The position numbers and the translations under genes were made by a program. Below the pieces are notes generated by a model. It saw only the letters and a list, made by a program, of their open reading frames with translations. It was not told the DNA's origin and searched no databases. Source: Candidatus Poribacteria bacterium (GTDB taxonomy: Bacteria; Poribacteria; WGA-4E; PCPOR2b). Taken from it: DNA of 64,000 nt. How positions within the stretch are numbered: position 1 is the stretch's first letter; each line of letters starts with the position of its first letter. Shown here one piece after another: positions 34,270 through 43,806 of this stretch. Location: the NCBI GenBank assembly GCA_022822785.1, contig JAJEAL010000088.1:47231-111230 (forward strand), written 5' to 3'.

Positions 34270-36471
34270 TTATACTGCCCCAGCCATTTTGCGCCCGATC
34301 CAGAATAACCCAAGTAGCAAAATCAGCAGGCCCGCCCAAAGTGGGTGAGACCAGATTCTTAGGCGGTGGACAATCGGTTCAGGCTCCGGCAAGGTTGCCA
34401 GAGAATCCAACAGACTGTGCACCTCAGAAACGGGAACTAATTTGCCTTTGGTAATCTTGGCTATTTCGTCTAACACGTCGAAACGTGCCAAACGTCCCTG
34501 ACGCTCCCGATTCAAGCCTTGGACCGAAAGATCTGTTTGAATCGAAGCCCCGGTTTCAGCACTGTTAGCAACGAGTTGGTAATTGCCCGGTTCCTGTGGA
34601 GTGAACGACCCCGCGAATAGTCCCCAGGTCTCCTTTTCGCTAGGTTGGAGCCGGATAGTTTGTGTCTTGCCTGATGGAGAGATTGCTTGCACAATAACCG
34701 AACCTTCTGTCAACGGCTCACCAAGGTTGTCCGTCACGTTGGCGTTCAAGGTCACCACATCATTGACGCGCGGTCGATCTGGAGAGTAAAACAGTCGCAT
34801 TGCTTCGCCCTTTGCCATCTGGCGTCGGTATGCCATCCATCGGGCGACTTGCCCCCAGAAACGGTAGTGGTACTTATCTTCAACGCCTTCCCGCCAACGC
34901 CAAGCGGCGTCTGTCCCCATGAACAGGACTTTTCCGGTGCCGTAGGTTTTGGTTACAATTAAGGGTACTCGCCCTGAAGTTGTTGTCGCTTGATCGTGGA
35001 CTGCCAAAATCTCTGTCCCTGCTTTGGCTCGCTTAATCCCTGCGTACCAGTGGAAGCCTGGCAGCGTACGCCACACGTCGAGATTGTCTTTTTCAGCTCC
35101 GCCGAGACGGGTCAACAAACTTCGCTGTCCCAATTGGGTTAGTGCGAAGTGTCCGGGGGCGCTTGAGCCGACGCCGTCGGGAGTTGCTGTGTCCAAAACC
35201 ACCGGATAGAGGTCTGCAAGGGGGCTGGGAATCAACGAATTCTGAAGCCCGGTACGCCCCGGTATAAAGACGAGTCCCGCAGCCTGAGCACTGACCAACT
35301 GCCGTAGTTGCTGTGCGTGTTCGACGGTTAACTGTTTAGGAGCCACTCCGACATCACCAAGAAACACTACATCATAACGGTTCAACTCATTGACGGCCGG
35401 AAAACGCTTGATATAACCGCGCCCCCCACCGAGTTTAGGTAGCTCCGGATGAAAAAGCAAGCACGTAACATCGACCCCCGGATCGCGTTCTAGTGCGTTG
35501 CGCAGGTATCGATATTCCCAACGGGGATAGGCCTCGATGACGAGAACCTTCAGCTGTTCTTGGCGTACCGAGATCGGTGCGGATATCTCATTGTTTTCAA
35601 CGATTATCTCCTGTGCATCTTGCGGAATATTCAGGGTTAAGGTGTAGTCTCCCGTTGTTTGCGGTGTCCAGACCATATTCTGTTGCGCCTGACCCATGGC
35701 AGGCACGTGGACCACCTCCGTGATCGTCGGTTTTCCATTGACCTTTAGCGTGATGGTTACATCTCTGTCCTGACCCAAGGTGCTGCGGACGGTAAATGGA
35801 ATGCGAAGCGGTTTCCGTGCCACGCCAAACGTTGGTGCGTCTATGCTGACCAATTCAAGGTCGGGCAGTGGCACTTTGCTCCCCACTCCCACTGTGAAAA
35901 CGGGTATACCCTTCATCCGAAAGCGGGTTGCCGCCTCGACGGGGGCCTTGCCGACATTCCAATCCCCATCGGACACCACCACCACACCGCGTAGATCCGA
36001 GTGGTTGTCCAAAACATGCGATAGCCCAGCGTTGAGATCTGTGGCTTCTTCTGCCGGGTCTAATAGTGAAGAAAACGGCTCGAATACCACATTGAGGTCG
36101 CTATCAGAAGGATTCCATACCGTCTCTGACATCAGCGGTTCGATTGTTTCAGCGCGGCTCTTGGGCTTGTCAGAGATATTTGCCTCATCGATCACGTCCC
36201 GCGTTTTCATGCTGTTGGATTGGTCCCACAGCACTGCGAGGGTTGATCGCCGGTCTGGGATCCGCGTCTGCACCCATTCGGGTTGATTCAGCGTCACGAC
36301 TACCAAGCAGATCAGCACAAAACGGAGTAGTTCAAGAATCCCGGTCGAGGTGCGATAGCCGCTGCGGTACCACGCTAACCAGCACAATGCGCCCGCTCCA
36401 GCCACCAAAGCGAATGCTAAAATCATAAGGGGCCCGCTTGAGAAAAACACAATAGCTCCTCGATCTTGCAT
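34270..36471 (-). CDS. VWA-domain membrane protein with class-I glutaminase-like segment
   Basis: Two N-terminal membrane helices (SSGPLMILAFALVAGAGALC and LELLRFVLICLVVVTL) are followed by a von Willebrand A domain whose metal site reads LWDQSNSMKT (DxSxS), with LRGVVVVSDGDWNVGKAPVE and FTVGVGSKVPLP. After a CARDB-like beta segment comes a region (~330-560; LKVLVIEAYPRWEYRYLRNA, DVVFLGDVG, KVLFMGTDAAWRWREG) resembling glutamine-amidotransferase-like domains found fused to VWA proteins. A final membrane helix is at the C-terminus (LWAGLLILLLGLFWIGRKMA). Likely partner of the MoxR ATPase in this operon. Confidence 0.78.
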   Translation of the reverse strand: MQDRGAIVFFSSGPLMILAFALVAGAGALCWLAWYRSGYRTSTGILELLRFVLICLVVVTLNQPEWVQTRIPDRRSTLAVLWDQSNSMKTRDVIDEANISDKPKSRAETIEPLMSETVWNPSDSDLNVVFEPFSSLLDPAEEATDLNAGLSHVLDNHSDLRGVVVVSDGDWNVGKAPVEAATRFRMKGIPVFTVGVGSKVPLPDLELVSIDAPTFGVARKPLRIPFTVRSTLGQDRDVTITLKVNGKPTITEVVHVPAMGQAQQNMVWTPQTTGDYTLTLNIPQDAQEIIVENNEISAPISVRQEQLKVLVIEAYPRWEYRYLRNALERDPGVDVTCLLFHPELPKLGGGRGYIKRFPAVNELNRYDVVFLGDVGVAPKQLTVEHAQQLRQLVSAQAAGLVFIPGRTGLQNSLIPSPLADLYPVVLDTATPDGVGSSAPGHFALTQLGQRSLLTRLGGAEKDNLDVWRTLPGFHWYAGIKRAKAGTEILAVHDQATTTSGRVPLIVTKTYGTGKVLFMGTDAAWRWREGVEDKYHYRFWGQVARWMAYRRQMAKGEAMRLFYSPDRPRVNDVVTLNANVTDNLGEPLTEGSVIVQAISPSGKTQTIRLQPSEKETWGLFAGSFTPQEPGNYQLVANSAETGASIQTDLSVQGLNRERQGRLARFDVLDEIAKITKGKLVPVSEVHSLLDSLATLPEPEPIVHRLRIWSHPLWAGLLILLLGLFWIGRKMAGAV

Positions 36472-36484
36472 GATATACCTGTGT

Positions 36485-38539
36485 TTAGTTTCCGCTTCTA
36501 CCTGCGATTGTGAAATCGCCTAAAGATTTCTGTTCAGCTCTCTTACTGGGTAAACTTAGCACTGCCTCTACAATGAGTGCCAGTCCCATTGCAACGAGGA
36601 ATGTGCGCCAGATTTCGCTCGCCAAGGCGGAGGTATCCCCGACCGCAACATCGATTCGCCGGTACGATAATCCATCGAACAGTTCATCCACTGTTGCAAT
36701 AGGTGTTACCTTAGTACTATCTTCAGCCCGACTACGGTTCACCGCTGCCCAATACTTGTCGTCTCGATACACACCGGCATGTAATCCGCGCTGTGAAAGG
36801 GTTGGGGCATCTTCCGCTGCTGGTTCCACCACTTCCCATTGGTCCCGGTCGGCGAAGACGCTAGCACCTGCATCGCGTTGAGAAGTCACCGCCAATGAAC
36901 GACATCCTTCCGCCAATGCCCGGTGCAGCATCACATAAAACACGACCCCATCACGTTCAAGAGAAGAAAACTGTGCTGTAGGCAACGTGCTGCAGAAGTA
37001 TACGCCACCTCGATCTGTAGCCATACGAGTCAGCATAGGATTATCGTCTCCATACCGTGCAAGTGTTGTGCCGGGTGTTTCAAGGTTGCAATATCTATAA
37101 GTTCGTAGTTCGTTCAGAGGCAAGGCGTTTCCACTGTCCACGTTGGCAAGCAAATCGGCATCACCACGCCACCATGTAATCTTGGATAGCTCCTGTTCGG
37201 GGGTCTGCCAGCCACCCCAGCGTGAGCCAAATAAATGTTCCGACGAATCGGAGTCCTTAACAAGTCGGGGATTACTACTGCTTTGAATCGGCGGAAAGAA
37301 AAGAACCGATCGACCTGTATTGACGAAACTCTCAATCTGTTCTGCGATATTCCCTTGAGACAAAGGTGCTTGCCAGATTAACAATCCCGTGTTTTCCCAG
37401 TCAATCTCGCCTACACGGGCAACGGGAATCACGTCGATGCGATGCTGCAATCCTGCTTCCGCCGGAATCGCGAGTGCCCGACGAAAGGCTTCGCCTATCC
37501 TCGCGTCGTCGCTGACGATAACTGCGCTTCGGACGGGAGGCTCTGAGAAGACAAAGAAAAAACGATTGTCCAATGGATTCACGTCGCCGGGCAATCGGAC
37601 CGATCCCCAGCCCGAGGACAGCCGTGCGTCAATGGGAATGCGGTGACCCTGCAACGAGGCACCCCAAGTCTCCAGCTCTAACTCGACCACAGATCGAATA
37701 TTATTGACCTCAAACTCAATTGGCACTCGCCGTTCCCCACTGTTCCTGGCTTCAGCCTGTACTGCTACATCAAAAATAAGTTCTGCCCCGCTGCTGCTTT
37801 TCCGCTGTCGGACGTTTTCCACCGACACCGATAAGTTGCTTGAAGGGCGATCCGCATATGCCAACAAAAAGTGGTGTGTCCCCTCCAACTGAGAAAATTC
37901 TTCTCGTACGGCGGCCCAACGACCGCTATCGGGCTGCCAATCGTGTTCGTTCAAATCGGAACAGATCCAGAGGTCGGCGCGTCCTGAATTATTTGCCTTG
38001 AGATACGCTATGGCTGATTCAAACATGCCCGGAATGTCTGTGCTAGTGGCGGTTGCTTCGGTCATTGGTAGATTTAACAGTGCCTTTGGCGAATCTACTT
38101 TATGCGCTTGCCCGTTGGTGCTATCGATCAGAATTAAGTGTGTGCCGTAGCCGCTCTGCTCCAACAGTTGAGCCACCTTCTTAAGAGCCGCGGACCGTTT
38201 TGACTCACCGGTCTGTAGATCGGTCATCTCCATGCTGGCAGAACGGTCAAGGAGAATCAAGGTGACATTGACTTTCCCCAGCCCCACACAGCCCAACCAG
38301 CCACCGGCCAATGGACGGCTGACCACAAAAACCAAAGTCCCAACGGCTAACATACGCATCAACATAATTAGTAAGTGACGAAGTTGTGCCATACCTTTGC
38401 TCATGCGCTTCGCACTCATCAGAAACATCATCGCCCCCCAAGGGAGAGTACGGTGTCGTTGCTGATTGATGAGATGAATCAGAATTGGTAGTGTAATCAG
38501 GGGTAGTGCAATCAACGCTAGGGGTTGTAAGAAACTCAC
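36485..38539 (-). CDS. BatA/VWA-domain membrane protein
   Basis: The N-terminal BatA-type double membrane domain (FLQPLALIALPLITLPILIH, HLINQQRHRTLPWGAMMFL, LLIMLMRMLAVGTLVFVVSR) leads into a VWA domain with MIDAS VTLILLDRSASMEMTD and later LWICSDLNEHDW. Beta-rich modules (~230-320) follow, then a second Rossmann-like part (GLLIWQAPLSQGNIAEQIES, FFPPIQSSSN), and a C-terminal membrane helix (TFLVAMGLALIVEAVLSL). The start is GTG 38539, seven bases after GAGGA; a TTG lies six bases upstream. It follows the DUF58 gene almost without gap, as in Bat/MoxR operons. Confidence 0.82.
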   Translation of the reverse strand: MSFLQPLALIALPLITLPILIHLINQQRHRTLPWGAMMFLMSAKRMSKGMAQLRHLLIMLMRMLAVGTLVFVVSRPLAGGWLGCVGLGKVNVTLILLDRSASMEMTDLQTGESKRSAALKKVAQLLEQSGYGTHLILIDSTNGQAHKVDSPKALLNLPMTEATATSTDIPGMFESAIAYLKANNSGRADLWICSDLNEHDWQPDSGRWAAVREEFSQLEGTHHFLLAYADRPSSNLSVSVENVRQRKSSSGAELIFDVAVQAEARNSGERRVPIEFEVNNIRSVVELELETWGASLQGHRIPIDARLSSGWGSVRLPGDVNPLDNRFFFVFSEPPVRSAVIVSDDARIGEAFRRALAIPAEAGLQHRIDVIPVARVGEIDWENTGLLIWQAPLSQGNIAEQIESFVNTGRSVLFFPPIQSSSNPRLVKDSDSSEHLFGSRWGGWQTPEQELSKITWWRGDADLLANVDSGNALPLNELRTYRYCNLETPGTTLARYGDDNPMLTRMATDRGGVYFCSTLPTAQFSSLERDGVVFYVMLHRALAEGCRSLAVTSQRDAGASVFADRDQWEVVEPAAEDAPTLSQRGLHAGVYRDDKYWAAVNRSRAEDSTKVTPIATVDELFDGLSYRRIDVAVGDTSALASEIWRTFLVAMGLALIVEAVLSLPSKRAEQKSLGDFTIAGRSGN

Positions 38540-38549
38540 GGGCAAGTCC

Positions 38550-39479
38550 TCACTTACGTTTCTTCGGTGTCCGTCCTAACAGGAAACGCGCCAATACGTC
38601 GCTGTAGTCCTCGTCAATGCGAATACGGTGATAGTCAACTTCGGTGTCTCGAATCACCTCGGTCATGCTCTCAAGGTACGTTTCGAGTGCACGCTGGTAC
38701 TGCGTAGCAATGATAGTTGGATCTGCCAACACAGGCTCGCCGCCTTCCATATCGATAAACCGCATCGGACGATCAAATTGGAATTCCAACTCGCTCCGTT
38801 CTAGCAGATGAAAAGCCACGACATCGTGCTTACGAAATCGTAGGTGCTGAAAACAGTTCCGCAGGGCTTCGGGATCAATAAACAGATCGGAGAACACGAT
38901 AATCAGTGCTCGCTGTGGCACACGTTCAGCCATCTTATGAAGACTGTTCGCCAACCCTGTCTCACCCGCCGCTTCCGCCTCACCCAATTCATCCAATACA
39001 GTGCTGAGATGAACAGTCCCGCGCTTTGGCGGAATTTGTGTGTGAAATCCTTTGTCCTGTTCCGAGGTCCCCGATGTATCGGAGCCAGCGCAGTAAAGCC
39101 CCACGGCGTCGCCTTGTCGAGCGGCGATATAGGCAAGACTGCCAGCGAGCCGACGGGCATAGTTGAGTTTACTGATCCCGTTATTCGCGAAATCCATCGA
39201 TCCACTAGTGTCAAGGACTATACACATACGGAGATTGGTATCTGCCTCGAACTCTTTGATGTAGTAACGATCATTCCGAGCATAAGCCCGCCAATCGAGC
39301 CGTCTCGTGTCGTCGCCGGGCACATACTTACGGTACTCCGCAAACTCTAGGCTGGATCCCCGTATCGGGCTCCGGTGCGCTCCCGATACGCTTCCGAGCA
39401 TCGGTAACCGGGCGTGCAGTTGAAGGGTTGATAGACGGTCAAGGACCTGCTGATCGAGATAATCGCGGTTGAGTTGCAC
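38550..39479 (-). CDS. DUF58 protein (VWA-like, MoxR-associated)
   Basis: Classical DUF58 layout: ARLPMLGSVSGAHRSPIRGS, then EFAEYRKYVPGDDTRRLDWR with AYARNDRYYIKEFEADTN, and a VWA-like fold with MIDAS-type CIVLDTSGSMDFA (~100-112) and ALIIVFSDLFIDPEALR. 309 residues, cytosolic. DUF58 proteins are regularly encoded after MoxR ATPases and are thought to act with them in assembling or activating VWA proteins. Three bases separate it from the MoxR stop. Confidence 0.93.
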   Translation of the reverse strand: MQLNRDYLDQQVLDRLSTLQLHARLPMLGSVSGAHRSPIRGSSLEFAEYRKYVPGDDTRRLDWRAYARNDRYYIKEFEADTNLRMCIVLDTSGSMDFANNGISKLNYARRLAGSLAYIAARQGDAVGLYCAGSDTSGTSEQDKGFHTQIPPKRGTVHLSTVLDELGEAEAAGETGLANSLHKMAERVPQRALIIVFSDLFIDPEALRNCFQHLRFRKHDVVAFHLLERSELEFQFDRPMRFIDMEGGEPVLADPTIIATQYQRALETYLESMTEVIRDTEVDYHRIRIDEDYSDVLARFLLGRTPKKRK

Positions 39480-39482
39480 CGG

Positions 39483-40502
39483 CTAACCTCCTTCGGACAA
39501 CTCTTCGACGAGTCGGTTGACAATATCCCGGCTGGTAACGTTCTCAGACTCAGCGGTGAACGATATAATGACACGGTGCATCAACACTGGTTCTGCCACT
39601 GCAACTACATCTTCCAATCGGACCATGTAGCTACCACTGAGCGCTGCACGAGCCTTGCCACCGAGAATCATATACTGTACCGCCCGTGGGCCTGCGCCCC
39701 AAGCAACCAGCGGTTTCAGCCAGTCGGGTGCCGCATCACCTTTTGGGCGGGTAGCTCTCGCCAGATCAACAGCAAATTCGTAGATATGATCTGCCACAGG
39801 AACCCGACGGACTAGGTCTTGAAACGCAATCACCCGATCGCCGGTCAGAATATGTTCAAGCGATGGCAGCGAGACGCCGGTTGTTGTCCGAGCAATCTCG
39901 ATTTCCTCGAACCGTTCTGGGTAATCCACTTCAATTCTGAACATAAACCGATCCAATTGTGCCTCCGGTAGCGGATATGTGCCTTCCTGCTCGATCGGAT
40001 TTTGCGTTGCTAGGACAAAGAATGGCGGTGTCAGTTGAAAGGTCCTACCGATGACTGTGACCTTGTACTCCTGCATGGCCTCAAGCATAGCTGCCTGGGT
40101 TTTTGAAGGCGCTCGGTTAATCTCGTCTGCTAGGATAATGTTGGCAAACAGTGGTCCTTTCACAAACTCAAACTCTCGTTTGTGGCCCGGCACTTCTTGG
40201 AGGATATCGGTGCCGGTAATGTCCATCGGCATAAGATCGGGTGTGAACTGGATACGACTGAACTGTAGCTCCATCGTCTCAGCAAATTGACTGATCAATA
40301 GCGTCTTAGCTAACCCGGGTACACCCATCAGCAGCGCGTGCCCCCGAGAAAATAGACAGATTGCCAAGTATTCGATGACCTGCTCCTGACCAATGATAAT
40401 CTTGGCGAGCTCGCCTTTCAACTGGTCGTAAACGCTGCGGAGTTCTTCAATTGCCGCAACATCGTCGGCTTGCATTTGGTCGCTGTTTTGTGTATTTGTC
40501 AT
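39483..40502 (-). CDS. MoxR-family AAA+ ATPase
   Basis: Chaperone-like AAA+ ATPase. Walker A LLMGVPGLAKTLLISQ, the GTDILQE segment, Walker B NIILADEINRAPSKTQAAML, sensor 1 FFVLATQNPIEQEGTYPLPE, arginine-finger QLDRFMFRI and the C-terminal helical lid are all present. The start is ATG 40502, seven bases after AAGGA; an upstream TTG-type start at 40538 is in frame. First gene of an eight-gene - strand operon reaching to 25997, in which VWA proteins are the probable clients. Confidence 0.93.
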   Translation of the reverse strand: MTNTQNSDQMQADDVAAIEELRSVYDQLKGELAKIIIGQEQVIEYLAICLFSRGHALLMGVPGLAKTLLISQFAETMELQFSRIQFTPDLMPMDITGTDILQEVPGHKREFEFVKGPLFANIILADEINRAPSKTQAAMLEAMQEYKVTVIGRTFQLTPPFFVLATQNPIEQEGTYPLPEAQLDRFMFRIEVDYPERFEEIEIARTTTGVSLPSLEHILTGDRVIAFQDLVRRVPVADHIYEFAVDLARATRPKGDAAPDWLKPLVAWGAGPRAVQYMILGGKARAALSGSYMVRLEDVVAVAEPVLMHRVIISFTAESENVTSRDIVNRLVEELSEGG

Positions 40503-40833
40503 GGGATTTCCTTTTTTGGCTGTGAGGTGGTTCATCAAATCTTCGCAGTGGAGACCCCGTAAATATTCCGTATATTGGCGAGGGAGGAAACTGCTTATAT
40601 TTGGGCCTGATTGTGTGGTATAATTAATTGCCCTTTGTGCGAGAGGGGTGCACCGTTATCTGAAACTGACTACAGATGTTGCGTATGTTTTGACGCTATC
40701 ATTGTCGAAAGGTTGTCGATCGACAACATAAAACGGAACTACTATCTCACCGAGGGCACATCTAGCACGTGAGAGCAAAGCTGAGAACGAGTGATAGTTG
40801 CTTCAGACAGTATAAACGAAAGGATACGCCTTT
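40503..40833. other. Divergent intergenic region between moxR operon and DUF169 gene
   Basis: No coding sequence seen. TATAAT is present at 40617-40622 on the + strand, but without a well-spaced -35. A TTGTCGA palindrome cluster at 40702-40727 is the clearest control signal. Promoters for both directions must lie here. Confidence 0.5.
40702..40727. promoter_or_regulatory. Candidate operator: TTGTCGA repeats with perfect palindrome
   Basis: GTTGTCGATCGACAAC (40712-40727) is a perfect 16-base palindrome, and an additional direct half-site TTGTCGA lies at 40702-40708. Three half-sites ~110 bases upstream of the DUF169 start suggest a binding site for a dimeric repressor. The protein is unknown. 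Confidence 0.5.
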
Positions 40834-41556
40834 ATGACGACAAAAGATTGGAAATCATTAGCTGAACAGTTAGATAGAGAGCTCGGATTGAAACATGCTC
40901 CTATCGCTATTACATTTTCTGACGAAGCGCCTCAAGGCGTGTCAGCGCATGGGGGTGAAGTGCCTGCTCCAACGCCCGATGGTCGGAGTGGCAAAGTTCC
41001 GGCGGGATGCGTCTTTTGGAAGGATGCGACTGAACAGACGTTTACGACGGTGCCTGAGGATCACTACAACTGTAGCGTTGGAAGCGTTACGCACGGATTA
41101 AAAACGCTGGAAGAGGTCATGAGTAACGGAGATGTCGGTGCCATTGTAGAGGTAGGGTGGGTGTCTCCCGAAGAGGCGATGCAGCTGCCATTTGTGAATG
41201 ACCGCCCGAACTATATCACCTATGGACCGTTGGCGGATACCCCCATTGACCCCGATGTGATACTTTTGAAGGTAAACGGTTTCCAGGCGATGGTTATCCA
41301 CGACGGGTTTAGTGATACGATTTTCGTCGGCAAACCGCAATGCCATATCATCCCGATTTCGAAGGAGCAGGGAAAACTGGCGATTAGTACGGGGTGTATG
41401 TTAAGCCGGGTGCGAACAGGGATGTCGCCGGATGAGATGACGTGCACAATTCCGGCAGAACGGTTGGACGAGGTCGTTGGAGGGTTGCAAGTTCGGCGGG
41501 AAGCGAATGCAGCCGTTGCGGCTTACGCCAATGCGGATCTGCGTCGATTTGCCTAG
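40834..41556 (+). CDS. DUF169 family protein
   Basis: 240 residues. It starts KDWKSLAEQLDRELGLKHAP with IAITFSDEAPQGV, a pattern typical of DUF169: the opening pairs a helix with the phrase PxAxxxxxxxPxG. Cysteines occur in VPAGCVFWKDA, HYNCSVGSVTHG, KPQCHIIP and STGCMLSR, the last matching the SxGCxxxR motif conserved in the family. It is predicted cytosolic. The function is not established; some members accompany heme or methanogenesis genes. The gene stands alone on the + strand with the moxR operon divergent and the Ldh2 gene convergent. Confidence 0.85.
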   Translation: MTTKDWKSLAEQLDRELGLKHAPIAITFSDEAPQGVSAHGGEVPAPTPDGRSGKVPAGCVFWKDATEQTFTTVPEDHYNCSVGSVTHGLKTLEEVMSNGDVGAIVEVGWVSPEEAMQLPFVNDRPNYITYGPLADTPIDPDVILLKVNGFQAMVIHDGFSDTIFVGKPQCHIIPISKEQGKLAISTGCMLSRVRTGMSPDEMTCTIPAERLDEVVGGLQVRREANAAVAAYANADLRRFA

Positions 41557-41570
41557 TCGCTTTAAGGCAG

Positions 41571-42623
41571 CTATTCAGCCTCGACGGGCACCCCTACACT
41601 TTCAGCGGTTTCGATGAGCCGTTCCCATGTTGTATCATCAATAGGGATGCCCTCTGCTAATCGTTGTTGTCGGGTACGGGCTGAGCGTTCACCGGGGATT
41701 GAGATTTCATCGAAACCGGGTGCGGTTGGAGAGGCTTTGACGTAATCTATCATCTGTGCGACGTGTGCTTCAAAATCCGCGGGTGCGACGAATTTCTCGA
41801 TATCGATGACGATGATAAAGAAGGCGTTACCGGTAGACGTGGCTGATGTGCGGCTGCATCCAGCGTCGCACATCGCGCCGGCGAGAATATCTGTCAACAG
41901 GCTTAATCCGTAACCCTTGTGACCCGCAATGCCACCGAATGGAAGCATCGGGCCTTTCGGATCTTCGAGGTACGCGTTGGGATCGGTGCTTGGATTACCA
42001 TCGGCGTCGAGGATCCAACCCGCCGGCAACGGCTCGCCGCGGCTGCGATACGCGCGAATTTTGCCGCCGGCAACGATGCTAGTGGTGAGGTCGATGACCA
42101 TCGGGCTCTCTTTCCCTGTAGGGAGAGCGGATGCGAATGGATTGGTGCTGAGCCGCCGGTCGGTGCCGCCCCACGGTGCAACGCCGTGGTCCCCGCCGTG
42201 TCCGTTAAGAAACAACATACCAATCATCTTCGCTTCAGCAGCCATCATCACATAATCGGCAAGACGCCCGATGTGGTTGCAGTTGTAGACGTTTACTGTG
42301 CTGATGGTGTGTGCTTTGGCTTTGTCGATGGCGATTTTCATCGCTTGTGTGGCGATGAATTGACCCAATCCTCGGTGCCCATCAATAACTGCGCTGGAAG
42401 GGGTTTCGTTGACAATCTCAATTCCCACTTCTGGATCGATTGTCTTAGTCTGGATGCCCACGACATATTGTGGCAGACGCAAGACACCGTGCGAATCGTG
42501 TCCGGCGAGATTGGACTCGATGAGTAGAGTCGTGATTGTTTGGGCTTTGTCCGGTTTGAGACCGAGGGCGGAAAAGATATTGAGGCTGATGGTTCTGAGT
42601 TTAGCGGCGGGGATCAGTGGCAT
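41571..42623 (-). CDS. Ldh2-family malate/L-lactate/ureidoglycolate dehydrogenase
   Basis: NAD(P)-dependent 2-hydroxyacid dehydrogenase of the Ldh2/MDG superfamily (not the Rossmann type). Characteristic phrases are SNLAGHDSHGVLRLPQYV with the catalytic-type histidine in HDSHG, INNCAGRG-like region (here SSAVIDGHRGLGQFIATQAM), VNVYNCNHIGRLADYV, STNPFASALPTG and GGIAGHKGYGLSLLTDILAG. 350 residues is standard. The substrate (malate, lactate, sulfolactate or ureidoglycolate) cannot be told. The ATG overlaps the TAA of mqnC by one base, so the two are co-translated. Confidence 0.9.
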   Translation of the reverse strand: MPLIPAAKLRTISLNIFSALGLKPDKAQTITTLLIESNLAGHDSHGVLRLPQYVVGIQTKTIDPEVGIEIVNETPSSAVIDGHRGLGQFIATQAMKIAIDKAKAHTISTVNVYNCNHIGRLADYVMMAAEAKMIGMLFLNGHGGDHGVAPWGGTDRRLSTNPFASALPTGKESPMVIDLTTSIVAGGKIRAYRSRGEPLPAGWILDADGNPSTDPNAYLEDPKGPMLPFGGIAGHKGYGLSLLTDILAGAMCDAGCSRTSATSTGNAFFIIVIDIEKFVAPADFEAHVAQMIDYVKASPTAPGFDEISIPGERSARTRQQRLAEGIPIDDTTWERLIETAESVGVPVEAE

Positions 42624-43690
42624 TAGTTAATGGTCTCGTAGAGGAAATTCCGCTGCTTTGGCACGAACCCTAATTCAGCGATGGTGCGCTCGATTTCTTC
42701 GATGGGCATACAGTAGACCGTTCCCGCCTTACTGACGACGTTTTCCTCGATCATTGTGCCTCCCATATCGTTTGCGCCAAACTTGAGCGACATTTGTCCG
42801 ATTTTTGGCCCTTGGGTGACCCATGACGATTGGAAGTTGTCAAAGTTATCGAGCATTAATCGGGAAATTGCGAGCGTCTTGAGGTACTCGAAGCTGCCCG
42901 CGGGTGCGATATGTTCAAGACGCGTATTTTTGGGCTGAAGCGACCAACAGATGAAAGCGGTGAAACCGCCTGTTTCATCCTGTAGTTCACGTAGACGGAG
43001 CAGATGCTCCACGCGCTCACCGTAGCTTTCGACGTGCCCGTACATCATCGTCGCACTTGAACGCAAGCCCACGTAATGACCTTGCCTCATCACTTCCAAC
43101 CATTCGTCTGAGGTGCATTTTTTGGGGCTGATTTCGTCACGGGCGTGATCGGTCAAAATCTCCGCGCCGCCGCCGGGGATAGAATCTAAACCGGCATCGC
43201 GTAATCGGGTTAAGGTCTCTTTGAGAGAGAGTCTGTTGATCTTGGCGAACCAATCAAGTTCTGGTGGGGAGAAGCCGTGAATATGGATTTTATAATTTGC
43301 TTTGATCCACTGGAGGAGGTCTTCGTACCAGTCAAGTTTCAGTTTAGGGTGTAACCCACCCTGCATAAGGATGAGTACGCCGCCGAGGTCAATTGTCTCT
43401 TGGATTTTATTTCCGAGCTCCTCTTTGGACATCACATACGCATCGGGGTCGGTTTTGTGACGGTAGAAGGCGCAAAAGTCGCAATCGACATAGCACCAGT
43501 TTGTGTAGTTGATATTGCGATCAACGATATAGGTGATGTATCCTTCGGGGTGTTTCCGTTGCCGAATTGTATCGGCGGCTGCTCCGAGCGACAGAAGGTC
43601 GTGGCTTTTGAAGAGGGTCAACCCGTCATCAAAGTCCAAGCGTTGGCCGGCTAACACCTTTTCCAGGATTGGTTGAATGGTTGCATCCAT
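42623..43690 (-). CDS. mqnC: Cyclic dehypoxanthinyl futalosine synthase
   Basis: Radical-SAM enzyme of the futalosine route to menaquinone. The cluster motif is NWCYVDCDFCAFYRHKTDPD (CxxxCxxC), followed by LGGVLILMQGGLHPKLKLDW, IHIHGFSPPELDWFAK and DAGLDSIPGGGAEIL. The C-terminal part with MSLKFGANDMGGTMIEENVV is typical of the MqnC/MqnE/CofH group; length 355 and the YVDCDFCAF spacing favour MqnC over MqnE. No other mqn gene is in the window. Its presence implies menaquinone respiration, but MqnA/D/E must be elsewhere. Confidence 0.88.
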   Translation of the reverse strand: MDATIQPILEKVLAGQRLDFDDGLTLFKSHDLLSLGAAADTIRQRKHPEGYITYIVDRNINYTNWCYVDCDFCAFYRHKTDPDAYVMSKEELGNKIQETIDLGGVLILMQGGLHPKLKLDWYEDLLQWIKANYKIHIHGFSPPELDWFAKINRLSLKETLTRLRDAGLDSIPGGGAEILTDHARDEISPKKCTSDEWLEVMRQGHYVGLRSSATMMYGHVESYGERVEHLLRLRELQDETGGFTAFICWSLQPKNTRLEHIAPAGSFEYLKTLAISRLMLDNFDNFQSSWVTQGPKIGQMSLKFGANDMGGTMIEENVVSKAGTVYCMPIEEIERTIAELGFVPKQRNFLYETIN

Positions 43691-43806
43691 ATTTGTTAGT
43701 TTCCTCGTTTCGATGGAACGTATTGTACTTTATTTTCTCGTAATCATTTGAACAAATTATATCACGATTGTCAGAAAGTAACAACCGAAAAACCCGCTAG
43801 CTTCTG

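Noticed and set aside
41919..42527. 202-residue + strand frame opposite the Ldh2 gene
   Set aside because: It is antisense to a clearly conserved dehydrogenase, has no ribosome-binding site and resembles no family.
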